This document shows, piece by piece, positions 42,753 through 51,401 of a stretch of DNA of 64,000 nt (the stretch's first letter is position 1; each line of letters starts with the position of its first letter). Position numbers and translations under genes: made by a program. Location: contig NZ_JAUOFB010000003.1 of assembly GCF_030542105.1 (NCBI RefSeq), forward strand, positions 248,001 to 312,000, written 5' to 3'. The stretch is from Hymenobacter sp. BT730 (GTDB taxonomy: Bacteria; Bacteroidota; Bacteroidia; Cytophagales; Hymenobacteraceae). Below the pieces are notes generated by a model that saw only the letters and a program-made list of their open reading frames with translations, was not told the DNA's origin and made no database searches.

Positions 42753-42843
42753 CATCCTGAGTGGGCGCAGAGCCTCTTTCCAATTAGCACAAATCGTTCA
42801 TCTGATTTGTAGCTCGGGAAAGGCCCTACCTCTACTCAGGATG
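42753..42843. repeat. Imperfect palindromic repeat-like element
   Basis: A 91-bp segment with terminal inverted arms (CATCCTGAGT and ACTCAGGATG), further arms CTTTCC/GGAAAG and ACAAATC/GATTTGT, around the loop GTTCATCT. It folds to a long hairpin with internal mismatches. Its GTCATCCTGAG start resembles the GTCATGCTGAGC repeats at 53127-53265, suggesting REP-like repetitive DNA. Between a peptidase gene and bshB1. Confidence 0.6.
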
Positions 42844-42878
42844 CTGGTTTTTATAATCTTTCCTTCTTTCTTGCTTCC

Positions 42879-43598
42879 ATGAAATTAGACATACTGGCTT
42901 TGGGTGCTCATCCGGATGATGTAGAAATGTCCTGTTCCGGCACCCTGCTAGCCGCTGCTGCGGCAGGTAAAAAAATCGGTATTGTTGATTTCACGCGGGG
43001 CGAATTAGGGACTCGCGGCACCCCCGTAACCCGCGCCCAGGAGGCTGAAGTGGCCAGCCGCATTCTGGGCCTGAGCGTGCGCGAAAACCTGGGCCTGCCC
43101 GATGGCTTCTTTCGCAACGACCGGGAACACCAGTTGCCCGTTATTGCTGCCATCCGCCGTTACCGGCCCGAGGTGGTGCTCTGCAATGCTATCCATGACC
43201 GGCACCCTGACCATGGACGTGGCTCTCAGTTGGCCTCGGAAGCCTGTTTTCTTAGTGGACTACGCATGATTGAAACCTTGGGCGATGATGGGCAGCCCCA
43301 GCAGCCCTGGCGACCACACGTGGTGTACCACTACATTCAGGACCGGCAAATTGCCCCCGATTTTGTAGTCGACATCACGGAGTTTTGGCCCAAGAAATGG
43401 GAATCCATTAAAGCCTACCGCACTCAGTTTCACGATCCGGAAAGCACGGAGCCTATCACGTACCTCTCTACGCCCGTTTTCTCCAATTTCATGGAAGCCC
43501 GCGCCCGTGAGTTTGGCCACATGATAGGAGCGGAGTTTGGGGAAGGATTCACGCGTGAACGGCCCTTAGGAGTGAAGGATATTACGGAGTTGATTTAA
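42879..43598 (+). CDS. bshB1: Bacillithiol biosynthesis deacetylase BshB1
   Basis: A zinc-dependent N-acetylglucosaminyl-malate deacetylase (239 aa, PIG-L/LmbE family) in bacillithiol synthesis. The signature AHPDDVEMSCSGTLL (HPDD zinc site) is followed by FTRGELGTRGTP, ENLGLPDGFFRND and HDRHPDHGRGSQLA (third zinc ligand His). The residues DFTRGELGTRG and the C-terminal RERPLGVKDI favour BshB1 over MshB-like enzymes. Bacillithiol is the low-molecular-weight thiol in many Bacteroidota, so this fits. bshA and bshC are not in this window. Confidence 0.92.
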   Translation: MKLDILALGAHPDDVEMSCSGTLLAAAAAGKKIGIVDFTRGELGTRGTPVTRAQEAEVASRILGLSVRENLGLPDGFFRNDREHQLPVIAAIRRYRPEVVLCNAIHDRHPDHGRGSQLASEACFLSGLRMIETLGDDGQPQQPWRPHVVYHYIQDRQIAPDFVVDITEFWPKKWESIKAYRTQFHDPESTEPITYLSTPVFSNFMEARAREFGHMIGAEFGEGFTRERPLGVKDITELI

Positions 43599-43789
43599 CA
43601 GGTATCAGCAGAAGCCACCACTAGCCCTTTGTAGTGGCTACACTGCATAACATGGTGGACATTATACCCTGGGCAATACCCTCCGGTGGTGATTCTCACG
43701 CCAGGCAACCCAGCCCTTTGGCCGAACCATGGCTTTCTTTAGATTTAGGCTCTGAATCAAATTAATACCATTGCTTTATTTCATTATTC

Positions 43790-44233
43790 ATGGCGGTTGA
43801 ATCCAATAATTCATCGAACAAGGATATTGCCTCGCATAGGTTAGTTGAAGCCAAATCCCAAGTAAATGAGGTAATATTTCCTAGGCGAAAGCGGCTCAAT
43901 GAGGCTGTTGTTACTACAGCAGTACAATTAGTGCCCCTTATAAAGTTGCTTGATTTCATTCAGCCACAAGTAGCCAGCGAATCGGTTTTTCATACCCGCC
44001 GCAAGAAGATACAGGCTCATTTTGCCGAAGTGTATTCCGAAATCAGAACAGAGCGGCCCAAACGCCAGGCGTTGATTTTTGCCTTTCAGGCACTTTCAGA
44101 ACTGGTACGGGAAGAAGCCCACGACATCAGTAAAGATGAGCTACAGCAGGCTGCCAAGGAAGTAGTGCTTGCTACACTCAAGAACGCTCCCGGCTTGATT
44201 AATGTGGCCCACCAGGCGAGGTTATTGTCTTAA
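43790..44233 (+). CDS. Hypothetical helical protein
   Basis: A 147-residue soluble protein that I do not recognise. The N-terminus is Asn/Ser-rich (MAVESNNSSNKDIASHRLVEA); the rest is predicted largely helical, with VTTAVQLVPLIKLLDF and a charged helix HTRRKKIQAHFAEVYSEIRTERPKRQALIFAFQALSELVREEAHDIS. No signal peptide or membrane segment is seen. Codon use (ATA, many AT-ending codons) is AT-richer than in the flanking genes, which is suggestive of a recent acquisition. The gene stands alone and ends in the bidirectional terminator shared with accC. Confidence 0.65.
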   Translation: MAVESNNSSNKDIASHRLVEAKSQVNEVIFPRRKRLNEAVVTTAVQLVPLIKLLDFIQPQVASESVFHTRRKKIQAHFAEVYSEIRTERPKRQALIFAFQALSELVREEAHDISKDELQQAAKEVVLATLKNAPGLINVAHQARLLS

Positions 44234-44290
44234 TTAGCCTTTGCCATAAACACTCTATTCATCCGGCAAGATGCACGAGGTATGGTTAAA

Positions 44291-44330
44291 GAAAAGGGCG
44301 GCTCTCAATAAGGGCCGCCCTTTTCTTTTT
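44291..44330. terminator. Bidirectional terminator
   Basis: A 12-bp perfect stem (GAAAAGGGCGGC and its complement) with an 11-nt loop and T tracts on both strands, between the hypothetical gene (+) and accC (-). Confidence 0.88.
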
Positions 44331-44341
44331 GCTAAACTCTG

Positions 44342-45847
44342 CTAGCGTGAGCCTAATCGGTTCCGTTTCCAGGCAGAACCCGTTGTAGCGGGAGCATCTT
44401 GCGCTGCGGAAGTAGGTGTCTTCTTTTCCAAAAGCAGCATAGCCCCTAATACTGCTGCCAACTTATGTTCTGCTTCAACCGCCGCAGGTTTCAGGGAATC
44501 AACTGTGAAATGGTCCCGGATGAAGTTCGTGTCGAAGTGGCCGCTTACAAAGGCGGGGTGCTGCAGCACATAGCGGCCAAAGCCCAGCGTGGTTTCGATG
44601 CCCGTAATCTGATACTCGTCGATGGCGCGCAGCATCCGCTCAATGGCCTCTTGGCGGTCCTTACCAAAGGTGACAAGTTTGGCAATCATGGGGTCGTAGT
44701 AAATCGGGATGTCCATGCCTTGCTCGAAGCCATCATCCACGCGTACTCCGGGGCCTTGCGGGCGCACATAAGTGGTCAGGGTTCCGATGTCGGGCAGGAA
44801 GTTGTTCTGCGGGTCTTCAGCGTACACACGCAGCTCTAGGGCATGGCCCGTTATGGTTAAGTCTTCCTGCGTGAAGGGTAGGGGCTGACCCTCGGCCACA
44901 CGGATCTGCTCCTTTACCAGATCAAGGCCTGTGATTTGCTCCGTTACGGGGTGCTCTACCTGCAGGCGGGTGTTCATCTCCAGGAAGTAGAAGTTGTGGT
45001 TCTCATCCAGCAGAAACTCCACGGTACCGGCTCCGGTGTAGTCGCAGGCGCGGGCCACGTCTACGGCGCACTGGCCCATACGAGCGCGCAGTTCCGGAGT
45101 GAGCACGGAGGAAGGTGCTTCTTCAATGACTTTCTGGTGGCGGCGCTGAATAGAGCATTCCCGCTCAAACAGATGCACAATATGGCCATGTTCATCGCCC
45201 AGCACCTGAATTTCGATGTGGCGCGGCGAGCCAATGTATTTCTCGATGAAAACAGCACCGTCACCAAAGGCGGAAACTGCTTCGTTTACCGCCAGCTGCA
45301 TCTGTTCCTCAAAATCAGCTTCCGCATTTACAATGCGCATGCCTTTACCGCCGCCGCCCGCGGAGGCTTTAATCAGGATGGGAAAGCCTACTTCACGCGC
45401 AATCTGCTTGGCAGCCTCTACATCCGAAATGGCCTCTTCTGTGCCCGGCACCATCGGAATGCCATATTGGGAAACCGCCTGTTTAGCAGCCAGCTTCGAG
45501 CCCATCAGCTCCATAGCTTCCGGCGAAGGGCCCACGAAAATTAACCCAGCTTCCTTCACCATTCGGGCAAATGCGGCGTTTTCGCTCAGAAAGCCATAGC
45601 CTGGGTGAATAGCATCAACGCCCAACTCCCGGCATACTTCCAGAATCTTATCACCGCGCAGGTAGCTTTGGGCTGAGGCAGGCGGGCCCACACATACGGC
45701 CTCATCAGCATAGCGTACATGCAAGGCGTTGCGGTCAGCTTCACTATATATAGCCACGGTTTTCAGCCCCATTTCTTTGGCTGAGCGCAGTACGCGCAAT
45801 GCAATTTCGCCCCGGTTGGCAACAAGCAGCTTGGTGATTTTTTTCAT
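44342..45847 (-). CDS. accC: Biotin carboxylase subunit (acetyl/propionyl-CoA carboxylase)
   Basis: A 501-residue ATP-grasp biotin carboxylase that carboxylates the biotin of a carrier protein. It shows LLVANRGEIALRVLRSAKEMG, the ATP-binding GGGGKGMR (164-171), HIEIQVLGDEHGHIVHLFERECSIQRRHQKVIEEAPS, FYFLEMNTRLQVEHPVTE and HALELRVYAEDP. A Bacteroidota-type C-terminal extension of ~35 residues (LLLEKKTPTSAAQDAP) lacks a biotin domain. No accB or carboxyltransferase gene is adjacent, so the acceptor subunit must be encoded elsewhere; whether it serves acetyl- or propionyl-CoA is unclear. The gene name is by domain. Confidence 0.9.
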   Translation of the reverse strand: MKKITKLLVANRGEIALRVLRSAKEMGLKTVAIYSEADRNALHVRYADEAVCVGPPASAQSYLRGDKILEVCRELGVDAIHPGYGFLSENAAFARMVKEAGLIFVGPSPEAMELMGSKLAAKQAVSQYGIPMVPGTEEAISDVEAAKQIAREVGFPILIKASAGGGGKGMRIVNAEADFEEQMQLAVNEAVSAFGDGAVFIEKYIGSPRHIEIQVLGDEHGHIVHLFERECSIQRRHQKVIEEAPSSVLTPELRARMGQCAVDVARACDYTGAGTVEFLLDENHNFYFLEMNTRLQVEHPVTEQITGLDLVKEQIRVAEGQPLPFTQEDLTITGHALELRVYAEDPQNNFLPDIGTLTTYVRPQGPGVRVDDGFEQGMDIPIYYDPMIAKLVTFGKDRQEAIERMLRAIDEYQITGIETTLGFGRYVLQHPAFVSGHFDTNFIRDHFTVDSLKPAAVEAEHKLAAVLGAMLLLEKKTPTSAAQDAPATTGSAWKRNRLGSR

Positions 45848-46183
45848 GCAGTGGGTGGGAGAGGAGCAGAATAAATAAATTGGCAGGCAACGGCAACAGG
45901 GCTGGTTGGGTACTCAATTAGCACCCCAACCTCGGCACGCCTCATGGATCGGCTGCATTTTACTATCGTTCTGGGTTATCTTTAACCTGGAACCGATACC
46001 CAAAGAAACGCCATTCTGGCGGCTCCATAAAATGCAAGGCGGAATTTCAAGACCACCCTCGTTCTGTTGGATGCCTCGCACGGGAAGGTTACCTTTGCGG
46101 ATTGCCATAACTTTGCACATCGGGGGTGCTGTTATTTTCTACCCAACCCCTTGATTTCTTTTCACATCTAACCCTGTTCCTTC
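45848..46183. other. Divergent intergenic region, 336 bp
   Basis: A region between leftward accC and the rightward alpha-oxoamine synthase gene. It holds two exact -7 matches on the plus strand (TACCTTTG at 46090-46097 and TAACTTTG at 46108-46115). The first has a TTG box 20 bp upstream. I see no RNA gene or repeat; the rest, at 45860-46060, has no obvious element. Confidence 0.55.
46067..46097 (+). promoter_or_regulatory. Putative promoter of the alpha-oxoamine synthase gene
   Basis: TTG at 46067-46069 and TACCTTTG at 46090-46097 are separated by 20 bp; a second -7 match, TAACTTTG, follows at 46108-46115. The coding start is ~86 bp downstream of the first. Confidence 0.6.
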
Positions 46184-47422
46184 GTGGATCTATTTGAGAA
46201 GATTGCCGCCAACCGCGGCCCGCTGGGCAGCCACGCGCATTATGCACATGGTTATTTCTCATTCCCTAAACTGGAAGGCGAGATAAAGCCCCGCATGATT
46301 TTTCGCGGTAAAGAGGTGCTCACCTGGAGCCTGAATAACTATCTGGGCCTGGCTAACCACCCGGAAGTTCGCAAGGCGGATGCCGAGGCGGCAGCCGAGT
46401 ACGGTATGGCCCTGCCCATGGGCGCCCGCATGATGTCCGGCAACTCCAACCTGCACGAGCAGCTGGAGAGCGAGCTGGCCGACTTCGTGAAGAAGCCCGA
46501 CTGCATGCTCCTCAACTTCGGCTACCAGGGTGTAGTTTCTATTATCGACGCCATGGTGAACCGCCACGACGTGATTGTATACGATGCCGAGTCACACGCC
46601 TGCATCATTGATGGCGTACGTCTGCACCAGGGCAAGCGCTTTGTGTATACCCACAACGACATGGCCAGCCTGGAAAAGCAGCTGGAGCGCGCCAAGCGTA
46701 TCACGGATGAAACCGGTGGCGGTATTCTGGTAATTACGGAAGGCGTATTCGGCATGTCCGGCAACCAGGGCGACCTGCGCGGCGTGGTGGCTTTGAAGGA
46801 GAAATTCGAGTTCCGTTTGTTCGTAGATGATGCCCACGGTTTCGGCACAATGGGCACTACCGGCGCCGGAACGGGCGAAGAACAAGGCGTGCAGGATGGT
46901 ATTGACCTTTATTTTTCGACGTTTGCGAAGAGCATGGCCAGCATTGGTGCCTTCGTGGCCGGCCCTGAGAACGTAATTGAATATTTGCGCTACAACATGC
47001 GCAGCCAGATTTTCGCCAAATCCTTGCCCATGGTGCTTGTTGTGGGCGCTTTGAAGCGTTTGGAGCTGCTGCGTACGCAACCCGAGCTGAAGGATAACCT
47101 CTGGACCGTGGTACGTGCCCTGCAAAGCAGCCTGCGCGAAAAAGGCTTCAACATTGGCACCACAACCTCGCCCGTAACGCCCGTGCTGCTGGCCGGCGAA
47201 ATCAGCGACGCCACCCAGCTAATCTTCGATCTACGTGAGAATCACGCTATTTTCTGCTCTATCGTGGTTTATCCGGTAGTACCGAAGGGAGTAATTATGC
47301 TCCGCCTGATTCCTACGGCGTCTCACTCGCTGGAAGACGTAAAAGAGACCATAACGGCCTTTGAGGCCGTTGCAGCCAAGCTTGATAAGGGCTTGTACTC
47401 CAAAACCCAGGTGACTGTATAA
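46184..47422 (+). CDS. Alpha-oxoamine synthase (SPT/KBL-like aminotransferase fold)
   Basis: A 412-residue PLP enzyme of the alpha-oxoamine synthase family, which condenses an amino acid with an acyl-CoA or acyl-ACP. The catalytic features are NNYLGLANHP, GARMMSGN, YDAESHACIIDG (His138), VDDAHGFGTMG (PLP Asp216) and STFAKSMASIG (PLP-lysine Lys249). It does not look like canonical KBL, BioF or the known Sphingobacterium serine palmitoyltransferase sequence; it represents a second Bacteroidota clade usually annotated as pyridoxal-dependent aminotransferase. Possible roles are sphingolipid or sulfonolipid (cysteate-based) base synthesis; the substrate is not determinable. Start GTG 46184 gives MDLFEKIAANRGPLG. 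Confidence 0.82.
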   Translation: MDLFEKIAANRGPLGSHAHYAHGYFSFPKLEGEIKPRMIFRGKEVLTWSLNNYLGLANHPEVRKADAEAAAEYGMALPMGARMMSGNSNLHEQLESELADFVKKPDCMLLNFGYQGVVSIIDAMVNRHDVIVYDAESHACIIDGVRLHQGKRFVYTHNDMASLEKQLERAKRITDETGGGILVITEGVFGMSGNQGDLRGVVALKEKFEFRLFVDDAHGFGTMGTTGAGTGEEQGVQDGIDLYFSTFAKSMASIGAFVAGPENVIEYLRYNMRSQIFAKSLPMVLVVGALKRLELLRTQPELKDNLWTVVRALQSSLREKGFNIGTTTSPVTPVLLAGEISDATQLIFDLRENHAIFCSIVVYPVVPKGVIMLRLIPTASHSLEDVKETITAFEAVAAKLDKGLYSKTQVTV

Positions 47423-47441
47423 GCAGCAGGCACTATGGAGC

Positions 47442-47473
47442 AAGCGCCGGAGCCCGCAAGGGTTCCGGCGCTT
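47442..47473 (+). terminator. Probable terminator
   Basis: A 13-bp stem (AAGCGCCGGAGCC with GGTTCCGGCGCTT, one G-U pair) and a CGCAAG loop, 19 bp after the synthase stop codon. The following T tract is short. Confidence 0.65.
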
Positions 47474-47591
47474 ATGCTTTATAGGACTTTCTATAGAATT
47501 GACTTGGCAAGCTGGACAGGGTAACTAGATAAATTAGAGGTCGAATCTGGGAATAGCGGCTGAAAAGGGGGTTTTTAAAAAAAGTTGAACT

Positions 47592-47622
47592 ATTGCTTGT
47601 ATTTGAAATCCCTGTATATTAG
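47592..47622 (+). promoter_or_regulatory. Putative promoter of the Hc1-like gene
   Basis: ATTG at 47592-47595 and TATATTAG at 47615-47622 are separated by 19 bp. They approximate the TTTG-N19-TAnnTTTG pattern. The surroundings are AT-rich. Confidence 0.4.
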
Positions 47623-47666
47623 GCCCGGTCAAACCCATTATTCCACATCTCATAACCCTCCCCCTC

Positions 47667-47936
47667 ATGAACAATTTTGGCAAACTGCGTGACCTCGTAA
47701 TGGCTATGGAAGGCGACTTCGAGAAGTTCTACGACAAGAGCAACTCGGCAGCCGGCACTCGCGTGCGTAAAGGCATGCAGGAGCTGAAGAACATGGCTCA
47801 GCAAATCCGCTCGGAAGTGCAGAACATGAAGAACGATGCTGCTGGCTCGGCTGGTGCCGGTGCTGGTGCAAAAGCTCCTGCTGCTAAGAAAGCTGCTCCT
47901 GCTGCTAAGAAAGCTGCTCCTGCAAAGAAGAAGTAA
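47667..47936 (+). CDS. Histone H1-like protein (Hc1 family)
   Basis: An 89-residue DNA-binding protein of the Hc1 type, as in Chlamydia and many Bacteroidota. The N-terminal helical part (FGKLRDLVMAMEGDFEKFYDKS ... RVRKGMQELKNMAQQIRSEVQNMKN) is followed by a Lys/Ala/Pro tail with repeats of AAKKAAPA, the H1-like cationic domain. The product probably condenses DNA. The tail has short near-perfect repeats (GCTGCTAAGAAAGCTGCTCC-type units at 47878-47932). It is monocistronic, with a strong terminator downstream. Confidence 0.9.
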   Translation: MNNFGKLRDLVMAMEGDFEKFYDKSNSAAGTRVRKGMQELKNMAQQIRSEVQNMKNDAAGSAGAGAGAKAPAAKKAAPAAKKAAPAKKK

Positions 47937-47972
47937 TGTCGGGCGGCCTTAGTTGCCGCATCCGCTTACAAA

Positions 47973-48008
47973 CAAAAGGGAGTCCGTCATTCGACGGACT
48001 CCCTTTTG
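47973..48008. terminator. Bidirectional terminator between hc1 and tyrS
   Basis: A perfect 16-bp stem with an ATTC loop between the rightward Hc1-like gene and the leftward tyrS. AAAA and TTTT tracts lie at the outer ends of the stem, so it can serve both strands. Confidence 0.9.
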
Positions 48009-48030
48009 CTTTCTGGCATAGTAGGACCAG

Positions 48031-49329
48031 CTACACTACCTTAATCAGGTAGTAGTTCTTCTTGCCTTTCTGGGCCACCATGTATTTATCCAGCAGCAGG
48101 GGTACTTCTGATGCTTGCTGCTCCAGTCCGGCTTTCTCCCGGTTCAGACTCACACCACCGGCCTGAATCATCTTCTTGGCTTCGCCTTTGGACGGGAAGA
48201 TGACCGAGTTGGTAGCCTCACTCAGCAGCGTAACGGCATTCAGCTCGGCCAGCTGGGCGCGTGGCACTTCCATATGCGGTACGCCGGCAAATACATCCAG
48301 CAGGGTCGCTTCATCCAGGCTGGAGAGGGCACCACCACCGAACAGCACCTGAGAGGCAGCCAGTGCGGCTTCGTAAGCCTCGGCAGAGTGCACGCGGGTG
48401 GTTACATCCTTAGCGAGGGCCTTCTGCAATACGCGCAGGTGCGGGGCCTGGGCGTGTTCCGCTTCCAGCGCTTCAATTTCCTCCTGGCTCATCAGCGTGA
48501 ACACCCGGATGAGACGCGGTACGTCGGCATCGGCAGCGTTCAGGAAGAACTGGTAGAACTGGTAGGGCGAGGTCATAGTGGGGTCGAGCCACACGGTGCC
48601 AGTTTCGCTCTTGCCGTACTTAGTACCATCGGCCTTGGTGATGAGCTGGCCGGTGAGAGCGTAAGCTTTGCCTTCGCCGCCGGTCATGCGGCGGATGAGC
48701 TCCGTGCCGGTGGTGATGTTGCCCCACTGGTCAGAAGCGCCCATTTGCAGGGTGCAGCCCAGGTTTTTGTAGAGATGGAAGAAGTCGTAGCCCTGTAGCA
48801 GCTGGTAGCTGAACTCGGTGTAGCTGATGCCTTCCGCTCCGGTGTCCTCGTTGCCGCTGATGCGGCGCTTTACCGAGTCTTTAGCCATCATGTAGTTCAC
48901 CGTGAGGTGCTTGCCTACCTCGCGCAGAAACTGAAGGAAGCCGAAGTCTTTGAACCAGTCGTAGTTATTTACCACCAGGGCGCCGGTAGGGCCTTCGGAG
49001 AAATCCAGAAACTTCTCCAGCTGGGCCTTGATGCCGGCTTGGTTGGCCCGTAGGGTTTCCTCGTCCAGCAGGTTGCGCTCGGCTGATTTGCCGGAAGGGT
49101 CGCCAATCATGCCGGTGGCGCCGCCTACCAGGGCCAAGGGGCGGTGGCCAGCGCGCTGCAGGTGTACCAGCAGCATAATGGTGGCCAGGTTACCGATGTG
49201 CAGGGAGGCGGCAGTAGGGTCGAAGCCGATGTAGCCGGTAATGGGGGCATTGGTGCGCAGGTGCTCATCGGTACCGGGCATCATATCGTGGAACATCCCA
49301 CGCCAGCGCAGTTCGGAAATCAGGTCCAT
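48031..49329 (-). CDS. tyrS: Tyrosyl-tRNA synthetase
   Basis: A class I tyrosyl-tRNA synthetase (432 aa). Visible are the HIGH-like [30 protein letters not shown], the tyrosine-binding [15 protein letters not shown] region (here [12 protein letters not shown]), the KMSKS-like [15 protein letters not shown] and an S4-like C-terminal domain ([34 protein letters not shown]). The start at ATG 49329 ([19 protein letters not shown]) is chosen; a 22-residue upstream frame to 49395 is unlike the family. It is divergent from holA, 168 bp apart. Confidence 0.95.
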   Translation of the reverse strand: MDLISELRWRGMFHDMMPGTDEHLRTNAPITGYIGFDPTAASLHIGNLATIMLLVHLQRAGHRPLALVGGATGMIGDPSGKSAERNLLDEETLRANQAGIKAQLEKFLDFSEGPTGALVVNNYDWFKDFGFLQFLREVGKHLTVNYMMAKDSVKRRISGNEDTGAEGISYTEFSYQLLQGYDFFHLYKNLGCTLQMGASDQWGNITTGTELIRRMTGGEGKAYALTGQLITKADGTKYGKSETGTVWLDPTMTSPYQFYQFFLNAADADVPRLIRVFTLMSQEEIEALEAEHAQAPHLRVLQKALAKDVTTRVHSAEAYEAALAASQVLFGGGALSSLDEATLLDVFAGVPHMEVPRAQLAELNAVTLLSEATNSVIFPSKGEAKKMIQAGGVSLNREKAGLEQQASEVPLLLDKYMVAQKGKKNYYLIKVV

Positions 49330-49497
49330 CAAGGAAGTATTGTTTGTCAGAGAGTCGTTGCATTTGGCCGCGGAAATCCACCGACCGAACAGCAAAGGTA
49401 ACGCGCCGGAACGGTACCTTTATGCTTCGTTTTGAAGGACGCTAGTGGATTCCGCCTGAATCCTGCCTTTCCTCCATCTGCCACTGACTACCCCGCC

Positions 49498-50550
49498 ATG
49501 CCCGCCGTTTCCGCCGACGAAATCCTGAACCAGCTGCGCCAGCGCCAGTTTGCGCCCGTGTATTTTCTGCAGGGCGAAGAGCCGTACTACGTGGACCTGG
49601 TGACTGATATCCTAGAGAAAGCCGTGCTGCAGGAGCACGAAAAGGGGTTTAACCAGGTGGTGCTGTATGGCAAGGACACCGATGTGGCTACTATCCTGAA
49701 CCAGGCCAAGCGCTTTCCCATGATGGCGGAACGTTCCGTCGTTATCATCAAGGAAGCACAGGCCGTTGCGGATCTGGAAGCGGAAAAGACGTGGCCGTTT
49801 CTGGAAGCCTACCTGAAAAACCCACTGCAAAGCACCGTACTGGTGTTCTGCTACAAGCACAAAACCCTGGACTCGCGCAAAAAGCTGGGCAAGCTGCTCA
49901 CGGAAAAAGCCACCGTACTGACCAGCAAAAAGCTCTACGATAACCAGGTGCCGGGGTGGCTCACGGCCTACGTGCGCAGCAAAGGCCAGCAGATTACGCC
50001 TCAGGCCACCGCCATCCTCTCCGAATACATCGGGGCCGAGCTGGGTCGCCTTACCAATGAGGTAGACAAAATGCTGCTGAACGTGCCGGCCGGTCAGCCC
50101 ATCGACGACGACCTGGTGCAGCGTATGGTAGGCATCAGCAAGGAATACAACATCTTCGAGCTGCAGAGCGCCCTCATCCGCCGCGACGTGCTGAAGGCCA
50201 ATCGGATTCTGCTCTATTTCGAGGCCAACCCTAAGGCAAACCCGCTCATTCCGAACCTCACACTGCTGTTCAACTACTTCTCCCGCCTGCTGGCACTGCA
50301 CCAATTGCCCAATCCCACCGAGGCCGACTGGAAGCGCCTGGGCCTGGTCAGCACCTTCGCCCGCAAAGACTACCAGACCGGCCTGAAGGTGTTCAGCTTT
50401 GAGCGCACCCGCGGCATAGTACACCTCATCCGTCGTGCCGACCTGCAAAGCAAAGGCATCGAAAGCGGCTCCATGACCGACGGCGAAATTCTGCGGGAGC
50501 TGATTTTCCTGATTCTGCACCCCGTGCCGCTGCACGCCATTGGGGCGTAG
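49498..50550 (+). CDS. holA: DNA polymerase III subunit delta
   Basis: A 350-residue clamp-loader delta subunit. It has the ATPase-like fold with QFAPVYFLQGEEPYYVDLVTDILEKAV, KRFPMMAERSVVIIKEAQ, STVLVFCYKHKTLDSRKKLGK, SEYIGAELGRLTNEVDKMLLN and the C-terminal domain with ELQSALIRRDVLKANRILLYFEANPKANPL. It replaces a Walker A with a non-functional sequence, as in all delta subunits. The start at 49498 (MPAVSADEILNQLRQRQFAPVYF) is family-like; 22 upstream codons are not. A TACCTTTA element at 49414-49421 is an imperfect -7 match. Confidence 0.92.
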   Translation: MPAVSADEILNQLRQRQFAPVYFLQGEEPYYVDLVTDILEKAVLQEHEKGFNQVVLYGKDTDVATILNQAKRFPMMAERSVVIIKEAQAVADLEAEKTWPFLEAYLKNPLQSTVLVFCYKHKTLDSRKKLGKLLTEKATVLTSKKLYDNQVPGWLTAYVRSKGQQITPQATAILSEYIGAELGRLTNEVDKMLLNVPAGQPIDDDLVQRMVGISKEYNIFELQSALIRRDVLKANRILLYFEANPKANPLIPNLTLLFNYFSRLLALHQLPNPTEADWKRLGLVSTFARKDYQTGLKVFSFERTRGIVHLIRRADLQSKGIESGSMTDGEILRELIFLILHPVPLHAIGA

Positions 50551-50701
50551 GTGGTACACTTAGTGTAAGGCTGGAGTTAGTAGTAGAGCTATAAGCTGTT
50601 CGCCTTCTTTTTGCAGAAGGGGGGTATGGGTGTATCTCATCGTTAAATAAGAAAACACCTCGCCAGGCCGTGCGTGGTTTGCAAAGTACACCCTAAAGCA
50701 T

Positions 50702-51358
50702 ATGGCCAAACGGCTTAAATCCGGACATATCCTACGCCTTCCACTCTGGCACGGCTGGGGTTTTGCCTATGCCAAGTATGTTAATGTTGTTGGCCTACAG
50801 GGCAATGACTTATACCCCGATCTTCTCAAAATTTTCGACTACCGCTCCCCAACGGATGAACCCCTACAGCTTAATAAGTTGGGGGATTATTTGACCCAAC
50901 CGGTGTTATTGGCAGGTCGCCTACCCACAATGCGGCAGCAACTCTGGCAAATTGTCGGGGAAATGCCTTTGTTAGACGAAGATCGTCTACTGCCGGATAT
51001 GCGAGTTCGGGAGGAAAGTATTTCAAATTCCATCTGTGGTTTTTCTCCTCCCCGGCCTGGCGCAACGCTATATACCCGGAATTTAGCCATTCGCCCGGCA
51101 GTTGAAACGGCTACGTTCAATGCGGCCCATTTAGAATTTATAGGTGCCTTTGGCTCCGGCCTGATTGAGATTCGTGCCACGATGGCCTTCATGCAGCAGG
51201 AAGGTGCTAGCATTGCTGATTATTTCGATCTAAACGACCCGAGAGACAAGTACGAATATGAACTTATCAAGGACCGGCCATTAGCTAATACACTGCCTAA
51301 GAGCCTATATGGCCGTGCGCGCCAGCCCGGGGACCCCGGTTACGTAGAGCTTCTCTAG
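50702..51358 (+). CDS. Imm26-like protein, possible toxin immunity
   Basis: A 218-residue protein starting MAKRLKSGHILRLPLWHGWGFAYAKYVNV, which resembles the K-x-G-D-(V/I)-x-x-(I/L)-PL-x-x-G-x-(Y/F)-x-Y-x-x-V pattern of Imm26 (immunity protein 26) domains. A second, unrecognised part follows (FSPPRPGATLYTRNLAIRPAVE) and a C-terminal segment. Imm26 proteins protect against polymorphic toxins; here no cognate toxin gene is visible next to it, so it may be an orphan immunity protein or serve another role. Base composition is lower in GC than the surrounding genes, consistent with transfer. Assignment is moderate. Confidence 0.6.
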   Translation: MAKRLKSGHILRLPLWHGWGFAYAKYVNVVGLQGNDLYPDLLKIFDYRSPTDEPLQLNKLGDYLTQPVLLAGRLPTMRQQLWQIVGEMPLLDEDRLLPDMRVREESISNSICGFSPPRPGATLYTRNLAIRPAVETATFNAAHLEFIGAFGSGLIEIRATMAFMQQEGASIADYFDLNDPRDKYEYELIKDRPLANTLPKSLYGRARQPGDPGYVELL

Positions 51359-51401
51359 CTTTATAATAGCTATGCTGGAAAGACAATTGTAGATCGAAAA
51401 A

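Noticed and set aside
47878..47932. Tandem repeat in the Hc1-like gene as a separate repeat element
   Set aside because: It is the coding sequence of the AAKKAAPA tail, a normal feature of this protein family.
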